A DNA stretch of 64,000 nt from Incurvaria masculella (GCA_946894095.1 OX335647.2:24012001-24076000), one strand, 5' to 3'; shown: positions 1-10,802, numbered from the stretch's first letter. Numbers and translations are program-made. Notes: a model not told the origin generated them from the sequence alone.

Positions 1-450
1 TACTTTGTGACGTCACTTTGACACATTTTGTATGGACGAAATCTCAATGTAACGCAAAGTGACGTCACAAAGTACTACTTAGTCTTAGTTTCTGTTACGA
101 CTATTTAAGGCTGAGATAAATAGTCCTAACAGAAACTAAGACTAACGAAAAGTACTACTTTGTGACGTCACTTTGACAGATTTTGTATGGCAAAATCTCA
201 AAGTAATGCAAAGTGACGTCACAAAGTACTACTTTTCATTAGTCTAAGGCTGAGGCTGAGATAAATAGTCGTAACAGAAACTAAGACTAACGAAAAGTAG
301 TACTTTGTGACGTCACTTTGACACATTTTGTATGGACGAAATCTCAAAGTAATGCAAATTGACGTCACAAAGTACTACTTTTCGTTAGCCTTAGTTTTTG
401 TTATGACTATTTATCTCAGCCTTAGTTTCTGTTACGACTATTTATCTCAG
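1..450. repeat. Nested hairpin repeat with CRE-like palindromes
   Basis: Three imperfect hairpins of about 75 bases (about 1-75, 158-232 and 300-378) each begin with ACTTTGTGACGTCACTTTG and end with its near reverse complement. They are separated by inverted copies of CTTAGTTTCTGTTACGACT. The 8-mer TGACGTCA, a CRE/ATF-type palindrome, occurs six times, twice per hairpin. No coding potential is seen. The structure looks like a foldback or MITE-derived satellite that continues left of the window. The CRE resemblance is seen directly; any regulatory role is unproven. Confidence 0.75.
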
Positions 451-1339
451 GCTTAGAGTCCTCTGTGGACTTTTATTTTACTAAGAACACACTCATTTAC
501 ATTCCCATGAATCCTTTTCTAACTGAGAATTTTTTTTTTTTTTATAATGTCCAAAATACATTCATCGGAGCAACCTGTATCGTAGAAACTCATCGCAGTT
601 GCCGCCTGATATACATTATTCTCACGTGCATCCCCTTGTGTTCGTGTGAATATTATTTGTTCAGCTGCACTAAATAATCTAAAATGTGTATCATTACAAG
701 TTGCATTCGTTCTAGTTTCTGAAAATGTATAGTTTGGTTGGGGGAAATATTCCGAAGGGTCATCGATTTATTGCAAGTCAATAAATAGCACACGATTTGC
801 AACATGCTGCAAATGCGCTCGCGTGCTATTTATTGTCTGCTGATCAGCTTGTATTGCGTTCGCATGGTTTCTGTTGATTGAAGGGTTAAATTGAAATAAA
901 ATATGCCCTTTTAATTCCATCCATCCATCCAATCATACATTTCCAACATTTTACAGAAAATTATTGAATATTCAAGGACAAAAATGTTACATAGACGAAT
1001 GGACTGACCTCAATACATTTAAAGGGTTGAAATAAACACAACCCTAAAAATATCTTATTAAATATTTCATTACGATAGGCATAATTACACAAAAACACTA
1101 TCAAATTTATTAATTTCGTAATTTACGCATTATCATTGATTTTATAAAATCAATGGCATTTATCTTTTTTCTGGCGGCACAACAGTCCAACGGGCAAAGC
1201 GACGAAACTTACATGAGGTTCCAGCGATGGCGTATAGGATATCGATGCGTATTATAGGTGTTGCTCTAACAATATCTAATTTTAGTTTTGTCCTAGGATT
1301 CACAGCACAACTGCTGCTTTGGTGTGCAGCGGAGCTGCT

Positions 1340-2635
1340 GCGGGGGTAAAATCGGGAAACTTTGTTAAAATTCTTCAAAGGAACAAAATACATTTAATGC
1401 AGCCGATTATATTCAATCCTCATTGACAAAATTAAAGAAATTCAAAGCAAAACAAAAAAGCTCACGCAGCCAATTCATTGGTTGAAGTAATTGTGTAAAA
1501 AATTACATATATGATGTAAATACGATACAATAATTGGACTTACTTTTAAAAGATAAAATTATGGTATTTTCGCATAGTATACTTGCATAACTATACGGCA
1601 CAACATGAAAATATGGTACAAATGATGGTACAAATAGTATAATTATACTACGAAATCCAACGCTGGATAAAAGTTCCCCTCCCAAAAGCTTACGCTAGCG
1701 ATGAGTTCAGGTGTGGCCACCGCTAGTCCTGACTTCAATCGAAACCCTGTTCCACTACCAATGGAGCTTGATATGTTCAGTGCAGCCATTGAATGTTGAG
1801 TTTCACACCTTCTACATAACTATTTTACAAGTTATCATATTTGCTTTTAAATATTCTTAAATAATGTAAATTCTTTAATGTTGTTTATTCATCATTCATA
1901 CCTTTATGTACCTACTTACCTGCGAGTGCATTCAATATCAGCCGTTTTAAAACGGGATTCTCAGGAATTAGCGGTTGGTTACTCATACATATACCGTCAT
2001 TATAAATACGTAGGTACGAATTTGTGGATATAAGCAGAAGTAGTCAGCTGCTAATAAGGATATCCCTAAAATATATTTTTTATCAGACGAAGTAGAACAA
2101 CAGCAGGTTGGTTGTAAAAGGGATGTATGTTTAGTTCCGTTCACCATGGAACATCTCCGGAATAAAAGGTTTTACTCCAACTCTGACACAGAGTCGGTGT
2201 TACTGAAGCAATGGGAATGGAATGTCAAACCAGTCGGTACCTTAGTCTGGAGCCGAGCCACACTTGTACGAGTGTGGTGGAGATGAGGTGAGAGTGAAAT
2301 GCATCGAGTGCCCTAAAACCACATTATCTTAATGGCCTGACTACATTTTGGCTCTTTTCAAACTAATATAAAATGCAATACATACTAATACAAATAAAAT
2401 ATTAGTAAAATATGTAAATTCAATTATATTAAGTAACCTTAAAAATTCATTATAAATATAAAATATTCATACAAGTATTATTAATGATTTAATGAACAAG
2501 ATTTTATAGGTTTTTATTTGTTTGTATAAAATTACATCACCTTTTTTCATCAAAAACTAGCAGCTACTAAACATCTGTTAGTTCGTTAAAATACAACTTA
2601 TTCTCCCCATCATACCAATATCCTGACCACTCACC
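1340..2635. other. AT-rich intergenic stretch, nothing recognised
   Basis: No gene or element family was recognised. The block at about 2100-2330 looks like unclassified repeat material, but I cannot pair it with another copy in the window. The short open frames here are not supported by family resemblance or splice signals. Confidence 0.4.
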
Positions 2636-2639
2636 GCAC

Positions 2640-2800
2640 CCCCTTGTGGTTGACATTATACTTTTGAGAACGAACCGTTTCTCAAACTCATTTCTCTGCC
2701 GCATCGCCATGAGATGGAACTGTCTGCCGGTGGGTGTCTTTCCTCATACCTATGACCTGGGAGTCTTCAAGCGTAATTTGAACAAGCTCGATAGCTAAGC
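2640..2800 (+). mobile_element. LINE reverse-transcriptase C-terminal fragment
   Basis: The translation reads RTNRFSNSFLCRIAMRWNC, then LPVGVFPHTYDLGVFKRNL, then a stop. This is the pattern found at the extreme C-terminus of many non-LTR retrotransposon ORF2 proteins (R..RF..SF...WN.LP..VF...YDL..FK). Only about 45 residues remain, so it is a dead 5'-truncated remnant. Confidence 0.65.
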
Positions 2801-2904
2801 GATAAGTCTACAAATCCGCTGGTATGGGGCCTCTCTGAGGGTGGTTTCGCGAGACAAGGTGTATTTGGCTTTTCTGATCACTATTGGTCCTCCATACCAG
2901 TTTT

Positions 2905-3175
2905 TGGGGTTCCGTACTCAAAGTGTGCCAACGGAACCCTATTACTAAGCCTCCGCTGTCCGTCCGTCACAGGGCTGTATCTCATGAAGCACAATAGGTA
3001 GGCAGCTAAAATTTTCAGTGTGTATTTATCTTGATGCTATAAAAAATAGGTAAAATTAAAAAAATATCAAAATTAAAGAACCCCCTTTAAAAACGTGATT
3101 TTAGAGTTAAATCTTGTACGGTGGTACGGAACAGTACGAGTCGGACTCCGACTCGTACTTGGCCAGTTTTTTTTA
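2905..3175 (+). repeat. Interspersed repeat with GTCCGTCCGTC core
   Basis: The block runs from a GGTTCCGTAC motif through CTGTCCGTCCGTC and GGCTGTATCTCATG, then an AT-rich part, ending near GACTCCGACTCGTACTTGGCC. A second, diverged copy lies in the opposite orientation at about 48782-49045. It is a transposon-derived dispersed repeat; no protein is seen. Confidence 0.6.
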
Positions 3176-3607
3176 TAAAAAAGAAGCTTTCATAAGAGAT
3201 GAAAATTGATTCCATTTCAAAACAACACAATCACTGTTTAACTTTTAGCATTATTTGTAATTATATGAAATAAATTACGATAATGAGAGCCCTGAAGCCA
3301 TATTACAATATAAACGAATGAATGGAAAAATCCTGCAAAATAGCTTTCTTCATCCGTTCCTTATACTTAAAAATATAACTTGTTGAGGATTTATGATCAC
3401 AGGAATGAAGAGACCACTGCTGTTGCGAAAATAGGGCAGTCGAGCCATACACGGCTGACTTGCGTTAGACATGCAGTGGATAGGGGTGTATAACATGCAC
3501 AACTTATAACAAGCAGTAAATTAGCTAGTATTTCGTTTTTTTGGCATGACCTCATACATTTTAAAGAATAATTAAAAGCACAGCATTAGAAGCTGTGATC
3601 GTACATT

Positions 3608-4124
3608 TCACGTCTGTGCATTCTCTTCTTTATCCCCGATCAAATCCTTGTCTAGTTCTAGGCATTTAATAGCTTTCAGAAACACATGCATGGGGATCTT
3701 CTTACGGTTAAGAAAGGATTTGTTGCCGAGGAACTTCTTAATTTTGGATCGGCGCCGTTTGATCTTTTCCTTGGTGTAGTGAGCACCGAGCTGAAACGTG
3801 AGCTGACGTTTGACCTTGCGTCCGCCGACCAGCGTCACCGCCTCCGCCGGCTCTTCTGCGATGGTTTCTAGGCTCTGTGATCTGGGCTTCACCTTCTTGC
3901 TGAGGTAGAGTGCTTCAATCTCCTTGGGGCTGGACATCTCCGAGGCGAGGCGCTTGCGAGGTTTAACTTGCACGCGGCGGTTGCTCGGCTTGCCCTCCTC
4001 TGGGCGAAGCGACTTGCGTTTCCGCAACACGCGGGCGGGCACAGGTGTAGCGTCTGCAGTCTTTGCGCCCACGCCTTCCACGAGGTCGAGTCCAGCCAAC
4101 TTGTCAGGCAGCTCACACTCCATC
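3608..4124 (-). CDS. Tantalus/PRR14-like protein, last coding exon
   Basis: The frame opens just after a good 3' splice site (TTGTTTTTTGCCTAATGTCAG at 4125-4145 on the minus strand) and ends at a TGA at 3608-3610. The exon encodes 172 residues, very basic and mostly disordered. A central stretch contains EIEALYLSKKVK followed by SLETIAEEP, then RKVKRQLTF. LETIAE fits the LxxIxE short motif that docks the B56 subunit of PP2A. The order of these pieces resembles the Tantalus domain of Drosophila Tantalus and vertebrate PRR14/PRR14L, chromatin-associated proteins. Joined to the 8-base exon at 10459-10452, the product is 174 residues. The alternative start at 4138 would lie inside the splice site and I reject it. 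Family assignment is from recognised motifs, not from a search. Nuclear localisation is inferred from the basic clusters. Confidence 0.65.
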
Positions 4125-4280
4125 CTGACATTAGGCAAAAAACAACATAAGGAAAAGCAGTTCCCCCACAGTAAGCCGGGAAAGGGAACTTCAGTTTTGC
4201 GGACGAGTATCGGTTAACCTGCGTAGTGAGACAGGGCGGGCTGACCTTCCGGGTTTTAAAATTATATAAATTGTACAGCA

Positions 4281-5240
4281 ATCTTAGTTAAATGTTGTGA
4301 TATTGGAGTTTTAATTTTAAATTGTGTATGGGTGTTACCTGAAAATTAATATTATATATTTTTTTTGCTAGGTTCTGAACCATGTCATGGATTATGTGTC
4401 ATCTGTAAAACTGAGTGCACTTGTTCTGACATCAAACTCCGAAAAACATTGTAAAAGTGATCCAATAGTGACAAAAGTGGTCTCAATCGAAAGACAGTGA
4501 ATGAAAACTATAGTGGAAGTGTTATCTTTATTAACTGTAACTGTTTTTCTCACTTAAAACAATGGCCTTATGTCTAAAATGCACTAAAATGATCTCCAAT
4601 CACGAAACCCAAAAATATCATGCCACAGATTTAAACGAGAAGTTTGTTGCAAGTGCAGTGGGCTCTCCCCAACAGAACAAAGAGTAATAGTGTTGAGTGT
4701 TCCAACATTCCGCTACTTCTGTCCTGACTGTGACCTGAGCCTCCAAGAGCTGCCGGCACTCTACCTACTCATCCGAGAACTCAGGGCAGCAATTGGTGAC
4801 CTTCGGCTAGAAATTGCACAGAGTAAGAAAGGCGACGCTCTGAACCTAGACCTGGTGGTGGAGGAGCTCGAGGAAAGGAAGTTCAGAAGTTCTAACGTCA
4901 TCATATAAGGAATTGAGGAGTCAACTGCGGTAAACCTCGAGCAACGAGGCAAGCAGATGCAAACAAAGTGGAGAGAGCGTTCGCATTACTCTCGCAGCAG
5001 CCTCGCATCCTCATTCGTCTGGGTAAGCCTGAAGCTGGCTCTACAAAACCGTGACCACTCAAGCTCGTCATGGCAGTTAAGCGAGAAGCCATAAGTATAC
5101 TGAGGAATAAGGCAAAGTTGCCTGCTGCAGTGTAGACCTCACGCCCTGCCAGCGAGATAGTCTCAAGAAGTTAAGGGAAGAGTTATCGAATAGAATGTTG
5201 AGAAAAATATCACAATAGCACGAAAATAGTATAAGTGGAC
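4281..5240 (+). mobile_element. Non-LTR retrotransposon 5' UTR and ORF1 remnant
   Basis: After a 5' UTR-like stretch, an ATG at 4562 begins MALCLKCTK. After a frameshift near 4630, the frame reads CCKCSGLSPTEQRVIVLSV then YFCPDCDLSLQELPALY and a charged helical stretch. The CxxC...CxxC spacing is the PHD-like zinc finger seen in ORF1 of CR1/Jockey-group LINEs. Further pieces (LRLEIAQSKK; RFIRLGK-like; LKLVMAVKREAISILRNKA) follow in other frames to about 5140. Several frameshifts and stops make it a pseudogene. It lies in the intron of the Tantalus-like gene on the opposite strand. Confidence 0.65.
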
Positions 5241-5299
5241 AAAATGTGATATTTATTTATGTTACTGACCTCACCTTCTACACAAACTTGGCATCACTT

Positions 5300-6796
5300 A
5301 CGGCAAAATTCCATTCGGCCAGTGTGCCAGCTGAATCTGGATTCATAGGTTAGAGACCAACCCTCTGATGCTAAATATGTCAGTCTGCCTGCGACAAGTG
5401 GTTGCGTTAGCTAGATGGGCTATACAAAATAGATGTTGGTATGTACCTGCTAATGAATATACCGATTATCTGGACATATTGATACCTATTTATTATGCAA
5501 CAATAACCAATCGGTTTTATAATTTAACTAGCAGTCCGTCCCGGCTTTGCACGGGCAAAATATCATTTAAAAAAATATTATTTTGACACAATGATACACA
5601 AATAAACCCTTTTTACATTGAAATATTTGAAATAAAAAAAACTTAGATATTATTATTAGATATTAGAGAAACAATAAATTCAAAGTGCTATAGGGAGAAC
5701 CGCGTACTCCGACGGACTATTTACAGGCACGCTCCCGCCGCCCCGGCCGGCCGGTACCGCCGCCGCAAACGCTACGTCCTGCAATTTTTTAATCTATAAT
5801 ATCTTCAAAAACATTCATTTAAATCATATGCTGTAAAGGGCTATATAGATCTATATTAAATCAACCATGTATTTAAGGTGTTTAATTGGATAAGGATGAA
5901 TGCTGTATTGGTATTGGCTTCGATAATTAGCCATTATTTGTCGTAAAAAGTAAATGACAAAAAGAAAATTATTGTGGGATATCCATAAGAGATAGACATA
6001 AACCATTGCGGAGTTTTCTGTAGACCTTTTCAATGTGTACAATACTTAGTACATTATTTTGATAAATATCATAGGGTTCAGACTGCGTTTGCAATGTAAG
6101 CGGAAAAAATGTAATTTTTTACGACAACACATTTGAAACCTCAAAAATAACAGTATTTCTCCACTATTTAATGGATGTTATTATACATATAAACCTTCCT
6201 CTTCAATTACTCTATCTATTAAAAAAACCGCATCAAAATCCATTGCGTAATTTTAAAGATTTAAGCATACATAAGGATATAGGGATATAGGGACAGAGAA
6301 AGCGACTTTGTTTTATACTATGTAGTGATAGTGATAGTGATACTTAAATATACCTAAAGTTATATCTGTAACCTAAATCGCCTATAACTACGAATTGCAA
6401 CGAAAGATTTGTTCAGTTGTGGTATGATTAAGTTAGTGAATTCTGATACTTTCATGCTGCGTTATTTGCAGCCATATACCTTATCATATATTTTTCTTGT
6501 AATGAAAACTACTTTTTCAGGCGCCTTATCTACAATTTTTGTCTTGTGTATCGTTAGCATTTTTGTCGCGACCTCCTAGTCTATAATGATTCATATTGCC
6601 ATCAGATCAGATTTATATGTACTATAAAACAAAATATTTGATCTACTACTAACTACTTTTTCAGGCGCCTTATCTAGGTAACGCAACCACTTGGCGCAGG
6701 CAGACCGACACATTTAGTTTCAGAGGATTGGTCTTTATCCTGTGAACCCAGTTTCAGCCATTTACGTTATCGTTACCATTTTTGTCGCGACCTCCT
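5300..6796. mobile_element. TIR MITE copy interrupted by a Helitron-like element
   Basis: The outer parts (about 5330-5527 and 6341-6796) match the uninterrupted copy at 39350-39899. The left part shares GGTTAGAGACCAACCCTCTG and the right part ends TGTCGCGACCTCCTAG. The right half also carries an internal duplication of CTTTTTCAGGCGCCTTATCT. The left terminus is degraded. No coding capacity is seen. Confidence 0.6.
5528..6340 (-). mobile_element. Helitron-like non-autonomous element (813 bp)
   Basis: On the minus strand the element starts with TC (6340-6339) after a host A and ends with hairpin CCCGTGCAAAGCCGGG followed by CTAG (5531-5528) and a host T. This A|TC...CTAG|T arrangement with a subterminal hairpin is diagnostic of Helitrons. 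The host sequence on both sides rejoins to match the empty site at 39586/39587 in another copy of the host MITE, which fixes both ends. No Rep/helicase coding is present. Confidence 0.75.
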
Positions 6797-6834
6797 AGTC
6801 TAATTGAAAGGGATATGTAACTATGTGATCTGCT

Positions 6835-7332
6835 CACTGTAGTAGTTTATGACAAAACTTATATGATTAAAACCTAATGTGCAAGTGTTTCAGTGTTTTG
6901 TTGCCACTGGAGCAGTGCATCGCTTTAAGGTCTTTGCTTACGGTGACGCTTGGTTCGGGTTATCTCTTTCCCTAAAATATGGTCGAGAGAGGTAACGACT
7001 GTGCCCGGCGTGATGCTCGTGAATGGTTGCTGTTTGTGGGGACTGGCCTGCTCCAATTGGCAATATGTTAGTTGGTGGGGATAGTATTTGCAAATAAAAT
7101 TATATTTGTCATAAACTGTTGCGTTTGGCATGAATTGTAAATTTTTGTGAATTCATGTTAATTTAGTGCTTTTGTTAAAAAAATTGACAAACACTTTTGT
7201 AAATTTAGACTCCACTTAGTCTTGGAAAAAAAACAGCGGAGTTTCTTTCCAGTTCTTCTGTGTTTTTTTTTGCTGAACTGGCCAATGTTAAAATATGAAA
7301 AATCTGAGTACAGTGTACTGTCTATGGATGAT
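6835..7332 (+). repeat. Interspersed repeat B, about 500 bp
   Basis: It shares an extended match with 42099-42608, including GCATCGCTTTAAGGT, CTTACGGTGACGCTTGGTTC and the 3' end CTATGGATGATGAATAAAC. The defined 3' end without terminal inverted repeats suggests the 3' part of a non-LTR element. Open frames inside it are short and not convincing. Confidence 0.6.
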
Positions 7333-7559
7333 GAATAAACAATACGTATTGTATTGTTTGATTTAATCATCCAGATATTCATTGGCCGCAAAAAAAAAAA
7401 CAATGGATACAAAGCTACATGACAAATTTCTAGAAATGTACACAAACAGTAACTAGAAACGCAAATAACTCGAAAAAGGAACCAGCAAGAGTCTCTACTA
7501 TGTAATGAAGAAAATCTATGAACCAAAGTTGAGTATCATCCCAACATTGGCAAGAGGGA

Positions 7560-7980
7560 TCACCTCATTCTTATTGCTCACATACAAGTTTTTCAATAGT
7601 TGCCAGTGCCCAAGGCTCAGGCCTAATTAGTTCAAAGCTGATTATAAAGCAATAACTGAAGCACTGGGTCTCAACAATAAATATGCTGACGTCATCGATG
7701 CCTGGAGCGATTTCAAAACCATTAGCACGAGACCTCTAAACGCAAACACACCCCTGTACAATCCAGCCGCAAAATGCAATAATAAACCATGGTTTAATAA
7801 AGAAATTCTGAATGCATCCTATCGAAAGATTAATAACAAAAATTGTAGCAATTACAAGAGTAGCACGACAGAAAGCATGACAGAGGTCCCAAAGCATTTT
7901 ATGGATAAATTTGGAAGCAACTATCAACTCATCCAAAGTGAGTGTCCCTCCTGCCCTGCGTGCATCCAACTCTACAAACA
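7560..7980 (+). mobile_element. LINE ORF2 linker fragment
   Basis: The translation includes FKADYKAITEALGLNNKYA, then DVIDAWSDFKTI and NKPWFNKEILNASYRKIN. The PWFNKE segment followed by a basic stretch is typical of the region between the endonuclease and reverse transcriptase domains of LINE ORF2. No RT follows; a different LINE begins directly downstream. Confidence 0.5.
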
Positions 7981-7999
7981 TTATAATTCAATACCGAGG

Positions 8000-9470
8000 A
8001 CGTCACTGAGCTTCATTTTCATGTGCTCACATAATTTGCTTACAGTAATTTCAGACAAATAAGTGCAAAGTCAGTGTGTAGTGCAAGGTGCTGGTGACTA
8101 CCCAAACTCACAGTACTAGTGTGGGTTTGACCCTAGAAGGCCTAAAAGTGACTTAAATTTGAATTCTAGGCTATAGTGTAATATTCATAACTACCCTCGA
8201 AAACAAAAAAAATGGAAGTGCCTCATCCTGGAGAGACAGGAGCTGGAGACTTGACCTCAGAAGATGAACAGGACCTCGAGATGGTTGCAGACCTCGTAGA
8301 AGTACCCGAAGACCAGATTATCACCGCAGAGCTGGAATGGGATGAGTCTGACATGACCAACACACCGACTGCAGCCGACGAATTTCCCACCACCAGCAGG
8401 CGACGTCCAAGAGAGTCTTCAGATGAGGAAAGTGTTGGATTCCAACTGGTGCAAAAACGCAAGAGGACAAACCACACAAATTTTAAAGAAAATACTACTA
8501 GCGTCGAAGAATGCGAGGCCTACCTGGTAGGAAATCAAATTTTACCTAAGCAACTTGCTTTAGCTCGCCTGCTCAAAGGCAATAAAGGCATTACAAAGAT
8601 TAAATACCTCACTCCATACAAGGCACTCGTCAGGTGTGAATCTGAAGACAGCTTAAAGCAAGTCCTCGAAAACGAAGAATTCATAAAGAATAATATCAAA
8701 TGCACAAGAACAACTGAAACTCAGCAGTCTTTCGGTGTAGTTCGAGATATTGATTTAAACATGGAGACCGACGAAATCATGAACATCTTAGAATGTGAAA
8801 TACAGTGTGTGAAATACAGAAATAGTTTCCATAACTCGCCTCCAGAAGAAGATTGCGTTCGGTGAGTGGACAAAATCGGAAGCAATAAGGGTGTGCTTTC
8901 TTGGACCACGTTTACCTCAATTTGTTTACGCATATGGAATAAAGTGCAGCGTGGAACCTTACAGCTTTCCAGTAACTCAATGCTCGACCTGCAGGCGCTT
9001 TGGCCATAATTACAAAGTTTGCCCCGACGGTTTAAAGAAGACATGCCCTAAATGTGGAGCCAAACATGAAAATTGTGAGTCTTCATCCTACAAGTGCAAA
9101 AACTGCAAGTCCTGTCCAGAGACATGTGGGGGCCCACATGTCTCTGGACAGGACTTGCCCCATCTATTCCAAAGAAAAAGCCATACGAAAGATAATGACG
9201 GATGAAAATGTCACGTACAAGGTAGCATTGAAAAAGAGAGAAGAGCTTGTACGCAGCAATGCCCAACAAAGCCACCAGCCTGAAATTGCCGTCGTGCCAT
9301 GCCTATCCGCAGTCAGCTCTTCCCTTTCTAAGTTACGCATTGACGCTTCAGTAACTGCAGCAAACAAGCCGAAAGAGGACAAGCCTCAGGAGGCCCGCCC
9401 CTCTATTTCAATGATGCCTCCGCCGCGCCCACGTCGAACTCGAACTCTTGCTAAAATTTAAAAGAAAAAT
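8000..9470 (+). mobile_element. Jockey-type LINE, 5' UTR and gag-like ORF1 (frameshifted)
   Basis: ORF1 begins at ATG 8212 (acidic N-terminus) and reads 217 residues in one frame. It continues at about 8891 in the next frame with zinc-knuckle motifs (CSTCRRFGHNYKVCP, CPKCGAKHENCE, YKCKNCKSCPETCG), then from about 9130 in the third frame through DRTCPIYSKEKAIRKIM to the stop at 9461. The order (acidic head, RNA-binding middle, CCHC knuckles, PxYxKEKxI) is that of Jockey-clade ORF1 nucleic-acid-binding proteins. Two frameshifts disable it. ORF2 is absent: the sequence stops at about 9470 without a poly(A) tail. Confidence 0.75.
9105..9158. repeat. Perfect 26-bp inverted repeat in the zinc-knuckle region
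   Basis: The left arm 9105-9130 and right arm 9133-9158 are exact reverse complements with a 2-base spacer. The palindrome sits at the place where the ORF1 frame changes, within the third zinc knuckle. Confidence 0.9.
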
Positions 9471-9642
9471 GACGTAGCTCTTTCCTTAAATTATTATGAT
9501 TTAATTAATTATTTTAGTCTTAGAGAAAGCCCCGAAATCGAACATTATAATGATTAATAATAATTTGTTATCCATGTATTTTTTTTTATTTTCAAAAATC
9601 AATTCACTAGGTACTCTATATTTATTTATTCATAACTTTGCA

Positions 9643-10192
9643 TTAAGGTGGGCCATCCCGCTCATCTCCCCATACAAAAGGGGAAAGAAGATCACGCCCA
9701 TATTTCTTGTCAGAGATCCAAAATTTTGCTCAAAATAGCTTTATTTGATCGAACTAGATGTCTGATGACCATTGGCATTGTAAAATTGTGTTTTGTTTCT
9801 AAGTTATAAGGTCCGAATGTTCGAATTTTTCACGCGTTTCATACAATAACTTTGGTGGTTTATTACGCAATGATAAAGTAAGAAAATCTTAAAAAGATTA
9901 GTCATCAGACATAGCTTATTTAATCAAAATTTATAATCTATTTGGTTTTTGTTAGATTTTTGACTACAGCGGTCGTGGTTTACTTTTAGCTATAAGTCGT
10001 TTTGTAATAAAAATTTTCGTAAATCTTACCAAATCATATACTATGCACATTGTCTTTTTTGTGGACATTTAGGATCTTTCTCATCACGGAGCCTGTCTTT
10101 TTCTTTGAAACATAGAAGGTCCCAGAGCGCGACAGCACGGTTTTGTACCGTGCCCGCGAATGAGTTAGTCCCGCCGGGTTGGGCCACCTTAA
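9643..10192. mobile_element. TTAA-flanked MITE, piggyBac-like (550 bp)
   Basis: It is bounded by TTAA. The left end reads TTAAGGTGGGCCATCCCGC and the right end GTTGGGCCACCTTAA, giving short terminal inverted repeats. The internal sequence (GATCGAACTAGATGTCTGAT) recurs at 25447-26382, 41650-42810 and 58521-58685. TTAA target choice is characteristic of piggyBac-type elements. There is no open reading frame. Confidence 0.8.
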
Positions 10193-10451
10193 AACTCATT
10201 CCTAAACGACTAGGGCCTCGGAAATATCTACTCGCCAGGGGCCTCGCAATGGCCCCTGCCCTCTTACATCGGTAAGAGCGGTCATGTCTTCTGCTAAAGA
10301 AAGGTTAGACTATTGTTTCATTTATTGCCTCTACCGTTTAATAATCAGAAAATAATAGGTACTCTAAACGGGAATAAAATAGTTCTAAAATAAGTCTGTT
10401 ACTTTTTAAATTTGAAGTTAAACTAGAAATTATATGGGAATAGCTACTTAC

Positions 10452-10459
10452 GAAGACAT
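10452..10459 (-). CDS. Tantalus-like gene, proposed first coding exon (8 nt)
   Basis: On the minus strand ACAATGTCTTC is followed by GTAAGTAGC, an excellent 5' splice site. The coding part is ATG TCT TC, leaving phase 2. The exon at 4124-3608 starts with a G that completes TCG and then continues ATGGAGTGTGAG in the frame of the Tantalus-like domain, so the joined product begins MSSMECELPDK. The 5' UTR would run up through 10460-10730. The intron would be about 6.3 kb and is filled with LINE, Helitron and MITE sequence. The join rests on phase agreement and splice signals only. Confidence 0.45.
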
Positions 10460-10730
10460 TGTTGAAACGAATAATGAAGCCTTCTGGAACTCGAATCACT
10501 TAAGCTTGCCTAATATGCAATCAAATCGTCGTCGCATCGAGCCAATGAGCAACGAGCCCGCCAGCATCTCTGCCGCCAGCCGGCCGCCGCCACATTTTTT
10601 TGACACCTGACAGACAACAGACAATTGACGCGCAGCGACTTCGCCGAATTCTTTGGTCGTGGTCCGATTTGAACCATCGTTACCAAAAGCACGCTCAAAA
10701 CTGGTCCAATTCGCGCTTACAGCTCTCAAA
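10460..10730. promoter_or_regulatory. Candidate promoter/5' UTR island, possibly bidirectional
   Basis: A short CpG-rich island stands out from AT-rich surroundings. It holds CCAAT pentamers near 10542 and 10708 and a TTTTTTTGACACCTGACAG tract of the kind common in insect 5' UTRs. The proposed first exon of the Tantalus-like gene leaves on the minus strand at 10451. On the plus strand an ATG with a GT after 24 codons starts at 10731. No TATA box was identified. Confidence 0.35.
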
Positions 10731-10802
10731 ATGGCGTCCCGTGAACGGTATGAAATTAGCGCGGCGCCACGCGATGCCGCACACAGTGCTCAGGCTTTGG
10801 AG
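10731..10802 (+). CDS. Possible first coding exon of a divergent gene
   Basis: ATGGCGTCCCGTGAACGG opens MASRERYEISAAPRDAAHS and runs 24 codons to GGAG|GTAGAG, a possible 5' splice site. Base composition matches the neighbouring CpG island rather than the AT-rich flank. I recognise no family and found no following exon. It may equally be 5' UTR or chance. Confidence 0.2.

Noticed and set aside
1..450. CRISPR-like array
   Set aside because: The repeats are inverted and palindromic with no regular unique spacers, and the genome is eukaryotic.
3924..4281. Overlapping frames around the Tantalus-like exon
   Set aside because: They lack family resemblance and cross the splice acceptor at 4125; the LETIAE-containing frame is the real one.
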